NCBI RefSeq assembly: GCF_022376295.1
Contig: NZ_CP060140.1
Span: 4,902,356 to 4,966,355 of the forward strand
Direction: 5' to 3'
Length of the DNA: 64,000 bases
From: Nodularia sphaerocarpa UHCC 0038
Lineage (GTDB): Bacteria; Cyanobacteriota; Cyanobacteriia; Cyanobacteriales; Nostocaceae
How positions within the stretch are numbered: position 1 is the first letter of the stretch; each line of letters starts with the position of its first letter. Positions 43,798 through 51,494 of the stretch are shown one piece after another. The notes beneath the pieces were generated by a model. It was given only the letters and a program-made list of their open reading frames with translations, made no database searches and was not told the origin of the DNA. The position numbers and the translations under genes are program-made.

Positions 43798-44490
43798 ATG
43801 CCATTACCTACAATTATTCTGCCTGGATATTTAGAAAATGCGATCGCCTACCGTCAATTAGAGCAATCCTTATTGCAGTTAGGTGTACCCACGGTAACAG
43901 TACCACTGCGGCGGCGTGACTGGTTACCTACCATTGGCAGACCTGTAACACCCATTGTCCAGCAACTTGATTCCACAGTCAAACAGATGTTGTACAAACA
44001 TAACGCCCCTCAAGTCAATTTAATTGGACACTCCGCCGGAGGTTGGGTTTCCCGCATTTATCTAGGAGACCAGCCTTATTTAGGAAGAGGTAAAGTCACA
44101 TCCTCCTGCTGGAAAGCGCACCCTTTGGTTGCTAGTTTGATCACCCTCGGTACACCCCATATTAGCCAAGAACGTTGGACACGGGCGAATTTAGATTTTG
44201 TCACTCATAACTACCCCGGCGCTTTTTACAAAACTGTTCGTTACGTTTGTGTAGCCGGTAAAACTATCTTTGGTCAAAGGAAACCTGGCGGCTGGTTAGC
44301 TTACAACAGTTATCAACAAACCTGTGGTCAAGGTAACACCTGGGGAGATGGTATCACCCCCATTGCCGCAGCGCATCTAGAAGGGGCAGAAAATCTGGTA
44401 ATTCCCGGTGTCCAACATTCTCCTCGCAGCCCTGGAATTTGGTACGGCTCACCAGAACCTTTAAAATCTTGGGTGGAATATTTAGGTTAA
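43798..44490 (+). CDS. Alpha/beta-hydrolase, lipase-like
   Basis: The 230-residue product has the lipase start PTIILPGYLENAIAYRQLEQ (oxyanion region), the nucleophile elbow GHSAGGW at about residue 78-84 with serine as nucleophile, and TLGTPHIS after the elbow. The acid is probably an aspartate in WGDGITPIAAAHL and the histidine is in VIPGVQHSPRS near the C-terminus. The family includes plant-plastid and cyanobacterial acylhydrolases. There is no signal peptide. Substrate unknown. The next gene is 100 bases downstream on the same strand. Confidence 0.88.
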   Translation: MPLPTIILPGYLENAIAYRQLEQSLLQLGVPTVTVPLRRRDWLPTIGRPVTPIVQQLDSTVKQMLYKHNAPQVNLIGHSAGGWVSRIYLGDQPYLGRGKVTSSCWKAHPLVASLITLGTPHISQERWTRANLDFVTHNYPGAFYKTVRYVCVAGKTIFGQRKPGGWLAYNSYQQTCGQGNTWGDGITPIAAAHLEGAENLVIPGVQHSPRSPGIWYGSPEPLKSWVEYLG

Positions 44491-44590
44491 AAAAATTTGT
44501 CTTTCTTTGAGAAAAGCAAAATAAATTCATATTTCTTCGTTAAGATCGTAATAAAAATACATATTTAGCGAAGAACAGGAAGGGGACAAA

Positions 44591-45199
44591 ATGGAAAGTA
44601 CCCAGTTCGATAGAATTTTGCGGCGACTGGCGACGATTTTAGCCGTAGCAATGCTGAGTTTGTGCTTGATTTACATCAGCACCGGAATTTTGATTTCTTT
44701 TTACTACGAACCCACCGCAGGGGGAGCATATCAATCTCTGAAAACGATTAATACAGAAATACCCTACGGGTGGTTGTTCCGCAGAGCCTATGATTTGGCT
44801 GGGAATGCAGTCATCGTGGTCGCGTTGGTGCAAATTGTCGTAATGTTTTTAGGGCGGCAATTTAGCAAAAGTTGGCTGACGGCTTGGATTAGTGGGATTT
44901 TCTTAACTTTAAGCGTCATTGGTCTAGATTGGACGGCGATGCTTTTAGACTGGACTCAAGAAGGCTACTGGCGTTTTAGCATTGAGCTAGGAACCATCGA
45001 AGCAATTCCTTTTATAGGTGGGCAACTACGAGACATTCTCACAGGTGGTGGAGCCATTAGCACAGTCACTGTTGCACACCTTTATACCATCCACAGTTAT
45101 ATTTTGGCGGTTGCTGCCATCATATTGGCTGTGGTGCATTTATCTGCCCTAATTTGGCAAGAACAGCAAATGTATCAACTAAAAGCATTTAATTCTTAG
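44591..45199 (+). CDS. Cytochrome b6-like membrane protein without helix-B histidines
   Basis: The 202-residue product is homologous to the N-terminal four-helix domain of cytochrome b6, with STGILISFYYEPT, PYGWLFRRAYD and a last helix containing AHLYTIHSYILAVAAIILAVVHL. Of the four haem-ligand histidines of cytochrome b6, the two on the fourth helix are kept (H168 and H183, 15 apart). The two on helix B are replaced: the segment aligned to GWLIRSVHRW reads GWLFRRAYDL (Y67) and the second is glutamine (Q81). It therefore cannot bind the two haems in the usual way. The ATG follows AGGAAGGGGAC, a strong ribosome binding site. Its end overlaps the antiporter gene by 11 bases on the opposite strand. 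Confidence 0.85.
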   Translation: MESTQFDRILRRLATILAVAMLSLCLIYISTGILISFYYEPTAGGAYQSLKTINTEIPYGWLFRRAYDLAGNAVIVVALVQIVVMFLGRQFSKSWLTAWISGIFLTLSVIGLDWTAMLLDWTQEGYWRFSIELGTIEAIPFIGGQLRDILTGGGAISTVTVAHLYTIHSYILAVAAIILAVVHLSALIWQEQQMYQLKAFNS

Positions 45200-47108
45200 G
45201 AGCATCACCGCTAAAAAGTTGAGATAATTTCTCCAAGGGTAGTTCTTCCACCTCCGGTAAAGTTTCCAGAGATAGGCGAGTTGATTGGCTACCACCGGAT
45301 AAACGCTTTAACAAGTTGGGTCTGGGGTCATGCAATAAATATATAATGCGATCGCCTACTAACCACTCTTGACTTGCTGGCATTACCTGTAAACGGTCTT
45401 CTCGCTCTACCAACAAGGGAATAAAATCTCCAGACTTAATCTTTTCTTGAATGCGCTCAAGTTGTTTGCTAAATTCAGAATCATTGAGTGTAGTTGTCCC
45501 TAGCTTGACTCTGCCATCATTAAGATACTCATTCCAAGTCTTAATCACTAACTCTGTCGCAAAAGCTTGGCTAACCTTGTGATTATTACTGGAATTAGCT
45601 TGGGGTTGGCGGGGAAAAACTGCCAAAACACGCGGCGGACTAAATTCTTCAGCCGCCCGTTCAGCCAAGACAAAATTCACCTCACCGTTATTAGTCATCG
45701 CCAAGAAAGTTCCCATAGAAGCAAGTCCAGCTTCTTCCAAAACAGAAACATCCAGCGCACTGCTAGAAATCACGCGAATATCTTGAGCGGCGGCTTTTTC
45801 ACAACGTTGCGGGTCTGTATCAATCATCACTACCGATTCTCCCCGTTCTTGAAAGAAACGGGCAATTAACAAACTCAAGGGATTGCAACCCACAATCAGC
45901 ACCCCAGTAGCATCCTTAGAAGTGATGCGTAACCATTTAGCAATCGTTCCAGCCGTCAACCCTTGACAAACCACCGTCATGATAATTGTCAAGAATACGA
46001 GAGCTTTAATGGCATCACCACCATTAATACCGCGCTGTGTCAACGAAATCGCAAACAAAGAAGCTACCGAAGCCGAGACAATTCCTCTCGGAGCTACCCA
46101 GCTTAAAAATAGTTTCTGTCGCCAATTCAAATTACTGTTCCAAGTACAGCAGAGAATATTAATGGGACGAACCACGAACATGAGTACCAAAACAGTAAAA
46201 ACACTGCCCCAACCCAAAGCAAACACACTCGCAATGGAAAGGTCAGCCGCGAGGAGAATGAATAAGACCGAGACGCTGAGAATTGTCAGCTGACCTTTAA
46301 AGCTTCGCAATAATCGCTCTTCTGGTACTGAGGAGTTAGCAAATACCGCACCAGCAATCACTGTAGTCATAACTCCCGATTCACTGCGAATCGTCTGCGC
46401 CAGAGTAAAAAGACCCCAAAGAATCGCCAGTACCACCAGATTTTTTAACTCAGATGAGAGAAAATTGGCGCGTTTAAAAATCAAGCTCATCAAGTAGCCG
46501 CCAGCGCCACCAATAGCCGCACCAATTCCCAGACGCATCGCTAAACCGATGATGGCATTGATCGGGTCAGCATCACCATTCATAATGGTGTCTAGGACAA
46601 CGAAGGCCAGAATAGCGCCTACAGGGTCAATTAAGACTCCCTCTCCTTCTAAGATCGTTGCTACTTGACGATCTACGTTGATTTGTTTAAGCAGGGGACT
46701 GATTACAGTTGGCCCTGTGACGACAATGATGGAGCCGTAGAGAAAAGCTATATTCCAAGGAAATTCGCCCAGCCAGTGGGCTGCCATACTACCACCAATT
46801 AAGGTGATCAGTGTTCCCAAGGTGACGAGCAATTGTAAGCTGACTGAAACTCTGCCCAACTCCTGTACATCCAGGTTAAGTCCGCCTTCAAATAAAATTA
46901 TTGCCGTTGCTAGGGCTACAATCACTTCTAGTCCAGAACCCAGGACATGAGGATGCAGCACGCCCAGCCCATCGGAGCCAAGGAGAATGCCTAGCAGCAA
47001 TAACAAGACAATACTAGGTAAGCGGAAGTATGCAGCCAACACCTGGGCGGTAATGCCTGCAACAACGACGCTCACTATCTGTAGGGTTATTTCAAAAGAT
47101 GCTTCCAT
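45189..47108 (-). CDS. Cation:proton antiporter (CPA family) with TrkA-N domain
   Basis: The 639-residue product has about 12 transmembrane helices (residues about 5-390) of the Na+/H+ or K+/H+ antiporter family, with LLLLGILLGSDGLG, ILFEGGLNLDVQELG, TGPTVISPLLKQINV and the paired acidic site EGEGVLIDPVGAILAFVVLD. A cytoplasmic TrkA-N-like domain follows (VLIVGCNPLSLLIARFFQERG), in which the dinucleotide glycine pattern is weak. A C-terminal TrkA-C-like domain may complete it. It would regulate ion exchange across the plasma or thylakoid membrane. The gene converges with the cytochrome b6-like gene and overlaps it by 11 bases. Confidence 0.92.
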   Translation of the reverse strand: MEASFEITLQIVSVVVAGITAQVLAAYFRLPSIVLLLLLGILLGSDGLGVLHPHVLGSGLEVIVALATAIILFEGGLNLDVQELGRVSVSLQLLVTLGTLITLIGGSMAAHWLGEFPWNIAFLYGSIIVVTGPTVISPLLKQINVDRQVATILEGEGVLIDPVGAILAFVVLDTIMNGDADPINAIIGLAMRLGIGAAIGGAGGYLMSLIFKRANFLSSELKNLVVLAILWGLFTLAQTIRSESGVMTTVIAGAVFANSSVPEERLLRSFKGQLTILSVSVLFILLAADLSIASVFALGWGSVFTVLVLMFVVRPINILCCTWNSNLNWRQKLFLSWVAPRGIVSASVASLFAISLTQRGINGGDAIKALVFLTIIMTVVCQGLTAGTIAKWLRITSKDATGVLIVGCNPLSLLIARFFQERGESVVMIDTDPQRCEKAAAQDIRVISSSALDVSVLEEAGLASMGTFLAMTNNGEVNFVLAERAAEEFSPPRVLAVFPRQPQANSSNNHKVSQAFATELVIKTWNEYLNDGRVKLGTTTLNDSEFSKQLERIQEKIKSGDFIPLLVEREDRLQVMPASQEWLVGDRIIYLLHDPRPNLLKRLSGGSQSTRLSLETLPEVEELPLEKLSQLFSGDAPKN

Positions 47109-47289
47109 GTTGTAGATTTTGAGCTATATATTTCAAAATCTTTTGTAAAGAATAGTAAATATCACCTCTACAGAGTACAACATCACATCCTCAGTCCCCA
47201 GAGAAATCCAGAGTTTTTTCATACTTAGTTTTGTATATTACTCCATTTTGCCATGATTTGGAGTGAATTGAACCTCGCATGACTATTCG

Positions 47290-48525
47290 TCACGCGATTC
47301 CTGCTTTAACGATCTGTGCCTGAATTGCTTCGGGTCTTACAAGTTCTCCACAGGCGTTTAAAGCATCCGGCGCACCGACGGCTGCTGTTAGTATTTTCAA
47401 TCCTTCACTTAATATGTTCCTAGCCGCATTCTCATCTCTGGAATTGTAATTATGACAATGAGGACAAGACCATTCACGCAACTTTAAATCCTTGACTAGT
47501 GGATTGATAAAACCACAATGATGACAAGTTTGAGACGAGGGGTAAAATGTGCCAACTTTCTGAACAATTCTATCGTGCCATAAGGCTTTATATTCCAGCA
47601 TGGCAACAAACTTAGACCAACTAGCATCTGAAATGCTCAATGCTAACTTGTGATTCTTCACCATATTGGTAACTCGCAAATCTTCTATACAGATAATGCT
47701 GTTTTCTTTGATTAAACGAGTTGAGAGTTTGTGTAGAAAGTCATCTCTGGAATTGGTAATGCGTTCGTAGGTTCGAGCCAGCTTGATTTTCGCTTTAACT
47801 CTATTGTTACTACCCTTTGCACTACGAGATAGTTTTTTATGTGCTTTGCGTAACTTCCTTTTTTGATTTCGGTAATATTTGGGATTATCTACAACTTCAC
47901 CCTTGCTAGTAACCAAATAAGATTTGATTCCTAAATCTAATCTAATCTTTTGAGTAACTTGTGGATATTTCTCTATCTCTGTTTCACACAAAATACTAGC
48001 AATGTACTTACTGCCATGAGTACGAGTTATGGTAACGTTTACAAGCTTACCAGTGATATCTTGGGATTTGTGAAACTTTACCCATCCTAGTTTAGGGAGC
48101 TTTAAACGATTTTCTATTATCTGAATGTTGCCATTGGTAAGGTTAGTTTTATAGGACTGTTTGCACCCATACTTCTTTTTGAATTTAGGAAAGCCTACAC
48201 CTTTATGTTGAGCGTAGTCGAAACATTGTTTATTTTTGGCTTTCTTGAGGTCAGTAAAGAAGTTTTTATATGCTGTTTCTAAGTTCTTGAGTGAGTTCTG
48301 TAATGCAAACTTGTCTACTTCCTTGAGCCAGACAATTTCCTTTTTTAGTAAAGTAAGTTGCTGACTACAGGCCTGATAGTTCAATGTTTTTTGCTCGGTG
48401 CTATATAACTCCTTTCTTAATGCCAGAAAGCGATTATACACAAACCTGGCACAACCAATGGTCTTGTTAATTAAGACTTGCTGGTTATGGTTAGGGATGA
48501 GTGTAACTTTAAACGCTTTTTGCAT
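47290..48525 (-). CDS. tnpB: TnpB RNA-guided nuclease (IS605 family)
   Basis: The 411-residue product is a complete TnpB, an RNA-guided DNA nuclease related to Cas12. N-terminal IGCARFVYNRFLALRKE is the OrfB helix-turn block. The RuvC residues are D197 (IRLDLGIKS), E281 (ICIEDLRV) and D364 (NSRDENAARNI), and the zinc ribbon is CHHC and CPHC (C334, C337, C354, C357), so it should be active. Residues about 101-108 (CFDYAQHK) are encoded by a small dispersed repeat, absent from the usual KKGKxVGFPKFKKK context. The stop codon lies in the right-end hairpin. It has no tnpA partner. Confidence 0.95.
   Translation of the reverse strand: MQKAFKVTLIPNHNQQVLINKTIGCARFVYNRFLALRKELYSTEQKTLNYQACSQQLTLLKKEIVWLKEVDKFALQNSLKNLETAYKNFFTDLKKAKNKQCFDYAQHKGVGFPKFKKKYGCKQSYKTNLTNGNIQIIENRLKLPKLGWVKFHKSQDITGKLVNVTITRTHGSKYIASILCETEIEKYPQVTQKIRLDLGIKSYLVTSKGEVVDNPKYYRNQKRKLRKAHKKLSRSAKGSNNRVKAKIKLARTYERITNSRDDFLHKLSTRLIKENSIICIEDLRVTNMVKNHKLALSISDASWSKFVAMLEYKALWHDRIVQKVGTFYPSSQTCHHCGFINPLVKDLKLREWSCPHCHNYNSRDENAARNILSEGLKILTAAVGAPDALNACGELVRPEAIQAQIVKAGIA
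48199..48226. repeat. Small dispersed repeat inserted in frame in tnpB
   Basis: The sequence TGTTGAGCGTAGTCGAAACA (near 48206-48225) contains the 12-base core GAGCGTAGTCGA, the inverse of the core at 2374-2385. Here the arms are TGTT and AACA. The insert keeps the tnpB reading frame and adds about seven residues. Confidence 0.6.
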
Positions 48526-48833
48526 TTTAAGTTTTAATATACCGTCGAAACAATTTTACCATAATCTGTTATTGTATACCAATCTAAGTCTAGAAATATA
48601 GATCGCCTAACTCATGACTAGAAGTCACGAGTGGCGTAGGGCAGAAATCAAGGGGTTAAATAAGGGGGCTTCTGGTGCGAGAGGCTCCGCGAACAGACCT
48701 CTTTAATGCAAAAGCGGGCAAAAGATGCCCGCACTACAAGAGGGTAGGAGAATTTTTTCCAGTTCCCAATTAACAATTATCAATTATCAGGTCAAAATTT
48801 CCGACTAAATCGGCGTGTTAACTGTTAACTGAT
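48526..48833. repeat. Gap with palindromic repeats upstream of tnpB
   Basis: Includes the left end of the TnpB element (48611-48631), the small palindrome GCGAGAGGCTCCGCGAACAG (48679-48698) and a hairpin GCGGGCAAAAGATGCCCGC (48712-48730), a dispersed repeat family also seen near 36430 and 59154. The hairpin may stop transcription of the peptidase gene at 48834. Confidence 0.6.
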
Positions 48834-49868
48834 TTAATAGGGGTCTGAATCAAACCGCCCCCGCTTGACGCTTCTGAGATAATAACCTTTGGTTGGTAGA
48901 TCCCTTAAGTTGAAGGTATCGCCACGGGGAATGCGCCAAATTTTGTAGTCGTAAAATGTCAGGGGAGTTTGGGGTTTGCATTCTTCTGGTGGATGGTCTG
49001 CTAAGACAAAATATGCTGCTCCTCTTCCCATGACTTTCGCCATACCGTATTTATCGACAACAAGGGATGTTTCTTCGCTAATGGCTATCCCTAAAGCGCT
49101 TTTTGATACGCCATCCTGAATTTGACGGGCTATAAAAGCCATGATTCGACCCATTCTTTTGCGTCTGTCAAAATGGGTATCGATGATGGTTCCCGTCAAA
49201 TGACTCCAGGGGAAAAAGTTATAAGTGAAGGTAATGTCTCGGTAAGGATCTTCGAGGGCTTCTCTGGTTTCAATACCTTCTTGCGAAGAAGCACAAGCAT
49301 CGTAGACGTAATCACTTTGAATCATTGCACCGGCACTGGTGCCGCCAATGCCACCGCCTTTGGCATAAACTGATTTAATGGCAGTTTCTAACTTGGTGTT
49401 TTTCCAACTGCGGATATATTCACATTGGTCGCCACCTGCAAAGAAAATCACGCCAGCATTTTTGACTTTCTCTAGAATTTCAGGTTTGTTGGCATCTTGG
49501 CGATTACTAATAATCAGAGTTTCTACATAGTTGACTCCCTGCATATCATAAATTAACCGATTGTAGTCATCACTACCATAAGTGCGAAGCACGACAACAT
49601 TAATTTTGGTGGAGTAGTTGGTAGTTCCCCTAACTTGATTAATCATCCATTGAATAGCTTCTTCTACATCGGGGCCGCCGCCACCTAAAAGATGCACTGG
49701 CCCGGCTAAGGGGCTAGGTAACGGGGGTCGTAAATCTAAAGTTTTGTCTTCTTGGAAGTCGGGTTTAAGGAATGCTGTGAGACGGGATATGATTGAAGCT
49801 CCCATCTTCTTCCATAAGGTTCCTACATTCTTTAACCACTTTGCTATGTTTTGGAATACCTTTGTCAT
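48834..49868 (-). CDS. Cyanophycinase-like peptidase (S51 family)
   Basis: The frame is open from a TTG at 49886; the ATG at 49868 is the likely start and gives 344 residues. From about residue 50 the product resembles cyanophycinase and peptidase E: PVHLLGGGGPDVEEAIQWM, VVVLRTYGSDDYN, VIFFAGGDQCEYIRSW and the nucleophile motif GIGGTSAGAMIQS near residue 180, with the serine in TSAGA. A conserved IDTHFDRRKRMGRI follows. Cyanophycinase proper degrades the nitrogen polymer cyanophycin; this protein is longer and diverged, so its substrate may differ. The N-terminal ~45 residues are basic and amphipathic and have no counterpart in the standard enzyme. Confidence 0.82.
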   Translation of the reverse strand: MTKVFQNIAKWLKNVGTLWKKMGASIISRLTAFLKPDFQEDKTLDLRPPLPSPLAGPVHLLGGGGPDVEEAIQWMINQVRGTTNYSTKINVVVLRTYGSDDYNRLIYDMQGVNYVETLIISNRQDANKPEILEKVKNAGVIFFAGGDQCEYIRSWKNTKLETAIKSVYAKGGGIGGTSAGAMIQSDYVYDACASSQEGIETREALEDPYRDITFTYNFFPWSHLTGTIIDTHFDRRKRMGRIMAFIARQIQDGVSKSALGIAISEETSLVVDKYGMAKVMGRGAAYFVLADHPPEECKPQTPLTFYDYKIWRIPRGDTFNLRDLPTKGYYLRSVKRGRFDSDPY

Positions 49869-50024
49869 ACTAAGCTGCTGGTGCAAACCACAATTATTGC
49901 TAACTCTCGCACCAGAAAGGGTGAAATTTCCAGCGTATAGGGATTGTACTGTTTTTTAACGCTAAATCATCTAGAGTAATCTTTAATTCTTTCGGCTATG
50001 TTCCGAAAATCTTTGCGTCTGTTG

Positions 50025-51221
50025 TCAGTTTTCATCCCAGAGAGTTTGCGATCGCTCTTGCACGACTCGCTGATAAACTGTTTCTGTTTGCTGGGCTAAT
50101 TTTGTCCAATTGAAGCGTTGCGCTAAATCTCTGTACGCATTATCAATCAACCATTGTCGATAACCAGGATGTTGCAACACCTCTAAAATTCCCCAAGCGA
50201 GGGAATGAGGATTATTTACCTGGGTGACAATGCCTGTTTTAGTATGTTGTACTACTTCGGGAAATCCACCAGTATCGGATACTACAACTGGAACGCGAGA
50301 GGCAAAACTTTCTAAAGCCACAATTCCAAAGGGTTCGTAAAGACTGGGAAATACAGCACAATCAGCAATTGTTTGAAATTTGTCTAAGTATGTATCCGAG
50401 AGAAATCCGGTAAAGTAACACTTGTGGGAAATTCCCAAAGCCCAGGCTTGATGCTGGAGTTGCTCAGTGTTTCCACCACCAATAATCACAAATTTTACAT
50501 CGCCTGCCATTGAGTTCAGCACTTGAGGCGCAGCATTCAGTAATACAGATACGCCTTTCTCATAAGTCATGCGACCGACATAATAAACAATTTTTTCATG
50601 GTCTGCGGCATATTGGCGGCGAAAATCTTGAGCATGAAAGCCTTCGTCGTGCTGTTTTTTTTCTGGGCGAATACCGTTATAAATAATATCTATTTTGTTA
50701 CCAGGACTTTGTAGCGTTTGTTCTATCTCCCGCCGCATATAGTCTGTACAGACGATTATTCGCCAAGCGTTATAGGCGAGTAAATATTCTTTATGATGAA
50801 TATAGCGTTGAACTTCCGTATGAATACCGTTGTGTCGCCCGTGTTCAGTGGCGTGGATGGTAGCAATGAGGGGGATTTTAAAGTTATGCTTTAAGGCGAT
50901 CGCTGCATCTCCTACTAACCAATCATGAGCATGAATTAAATCAAAGGGGCCTTCCTCCAGAATCAACTTCCCAGCATGGTGTCCCATACTCTGGTTCAGA
51001 TTGACTATCCAGTGAAAAAAGTCGTTACTATGTGACACTGGTAGCCGATGCACTTTTATGCCTTCAACTACCTCAAACATCGAAGCCTGACCAAATTCTG
51101 AGGTAATCAGATGAATTTCATGTCCTAGCTTCACCAGTTCCGGGTATAACTCCGCCACATGACGGGAAATTCCCCCAACTAACCTCGGCGGAAACTCCCA
51201 ACTCAGCACCAATATCTTCAT
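50025..51221 (-). CDS. Family 4 glycosyltransferase
   Basis: The 398-residue product has the GT4 (GT-B) fold. The N-terminal glycine loop is LSWEFPPRLVGGISRHVAEL, similar to glycogen synthase-like and surface-polysaccharide enzymes. The nucleotide-sugar domain shows IIYNGIRPEKK, YYVGRMTYEKGVSVLLNAAP, VIIGGGNTEQLQHQAW and the ExxxxxxxE motif FPSLYEPFGIVALESFASRVPVV. It has no membrane segment and is probably cytoplasmic. It could make an alpha-glucan or a polysaccharide repeat unit; no close partner is adjacent. Start ATG at 51221. Confidence 0.9.
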   Translation of the reverse strand: MKILVLSWEFPPRLVGGISRHVAELYPELVKLGHEIHLITSEFGQASMFEVVEGIKVHRLPVSHSNDFFHWIVNLNQSMGHHAGKLILEEGPFDLIHAHDWLVGDAAIALKHNFKIPLIATIHATEHGRHNGIHTEVQRYIHHKEYLLAYNAWRIIVCTDYMRREIEQTLQSPGNKIDIIYNGIRPEKKQHDEGFHAQDFRRQYAADHEKIVYYVGRMTYEKGVSVLLNAAPQVLNSMAGDVKFVIIGGGNTEQLQHQAWALGISHKCYFTGFLSDTYLDKFQTIADCAVFPSLYEPFGIVALESFASRVPVVVSDTGGFPEVVQHTKTGIVTQVNNPHSLAWGILEVLQHPGYRQWLIDNAYRDLAQRFNWTKLAQQTETVYQRVVQERSQTLWDEN

Positions 51222-51417
51222 TTACTAAAGTCTCCAATACCCTATAAATATCTAAAAATACAAAAATGGTAATCGTAACGAGTATATTTACTACAATTTT
51301 TCGATAGAGATAATCAATAAAAATAACACAACCAGAGAAAGAGGAGAAAAATACTTCTGCTTTTATTCAGGGCGGGCAAGATTTATCTATTACTTGCACA
51401 GTAGACAAAACCCTTAA

Positions 51418-51450
51418 AAAAATATTTCCCTCTCCTTACCAAGGAGAGGG
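51418..51450 (-). terminator. lepA terminator
   Basis: On the minus strand CCCTCTCCTT and AAGGAGAGGG form a perfect 10-base-pair stem with a three-base loop, followed by AAATATTTTTT. It lies 45 bases after the lepA stop codon. Both stem and T run are typical of an intrinsic terminator, though the same stem also occurs in dispersed Nostoc repeats. Confidence 0.7.
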
Positions 51451-51494
51451 ACAGGTTTTGCACAAGCTTTAGCAGGGTGAGGTTTTTCCTGTGG

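Larger units (their letters stand above)
47269..48640 (-). mobile_element. TnpB-only IS200/IS605-family element
   Basis: On the minus strand the left end is the hairpin CTCGTGACTTCTAGTCATGAG (48611-48631), and the right end is GAATCGCGTGACGAATAGTC with ATGCG, then AGGTTCAA (47269-47300). The stems share GTGAC/GTCAT. There is no tnpA gene. The right-end hairpin contains the tnpB stop codon, and the 3' end of such genes normally gives the guide RNA. The exact ends are approximate. Confidence 0.75.
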
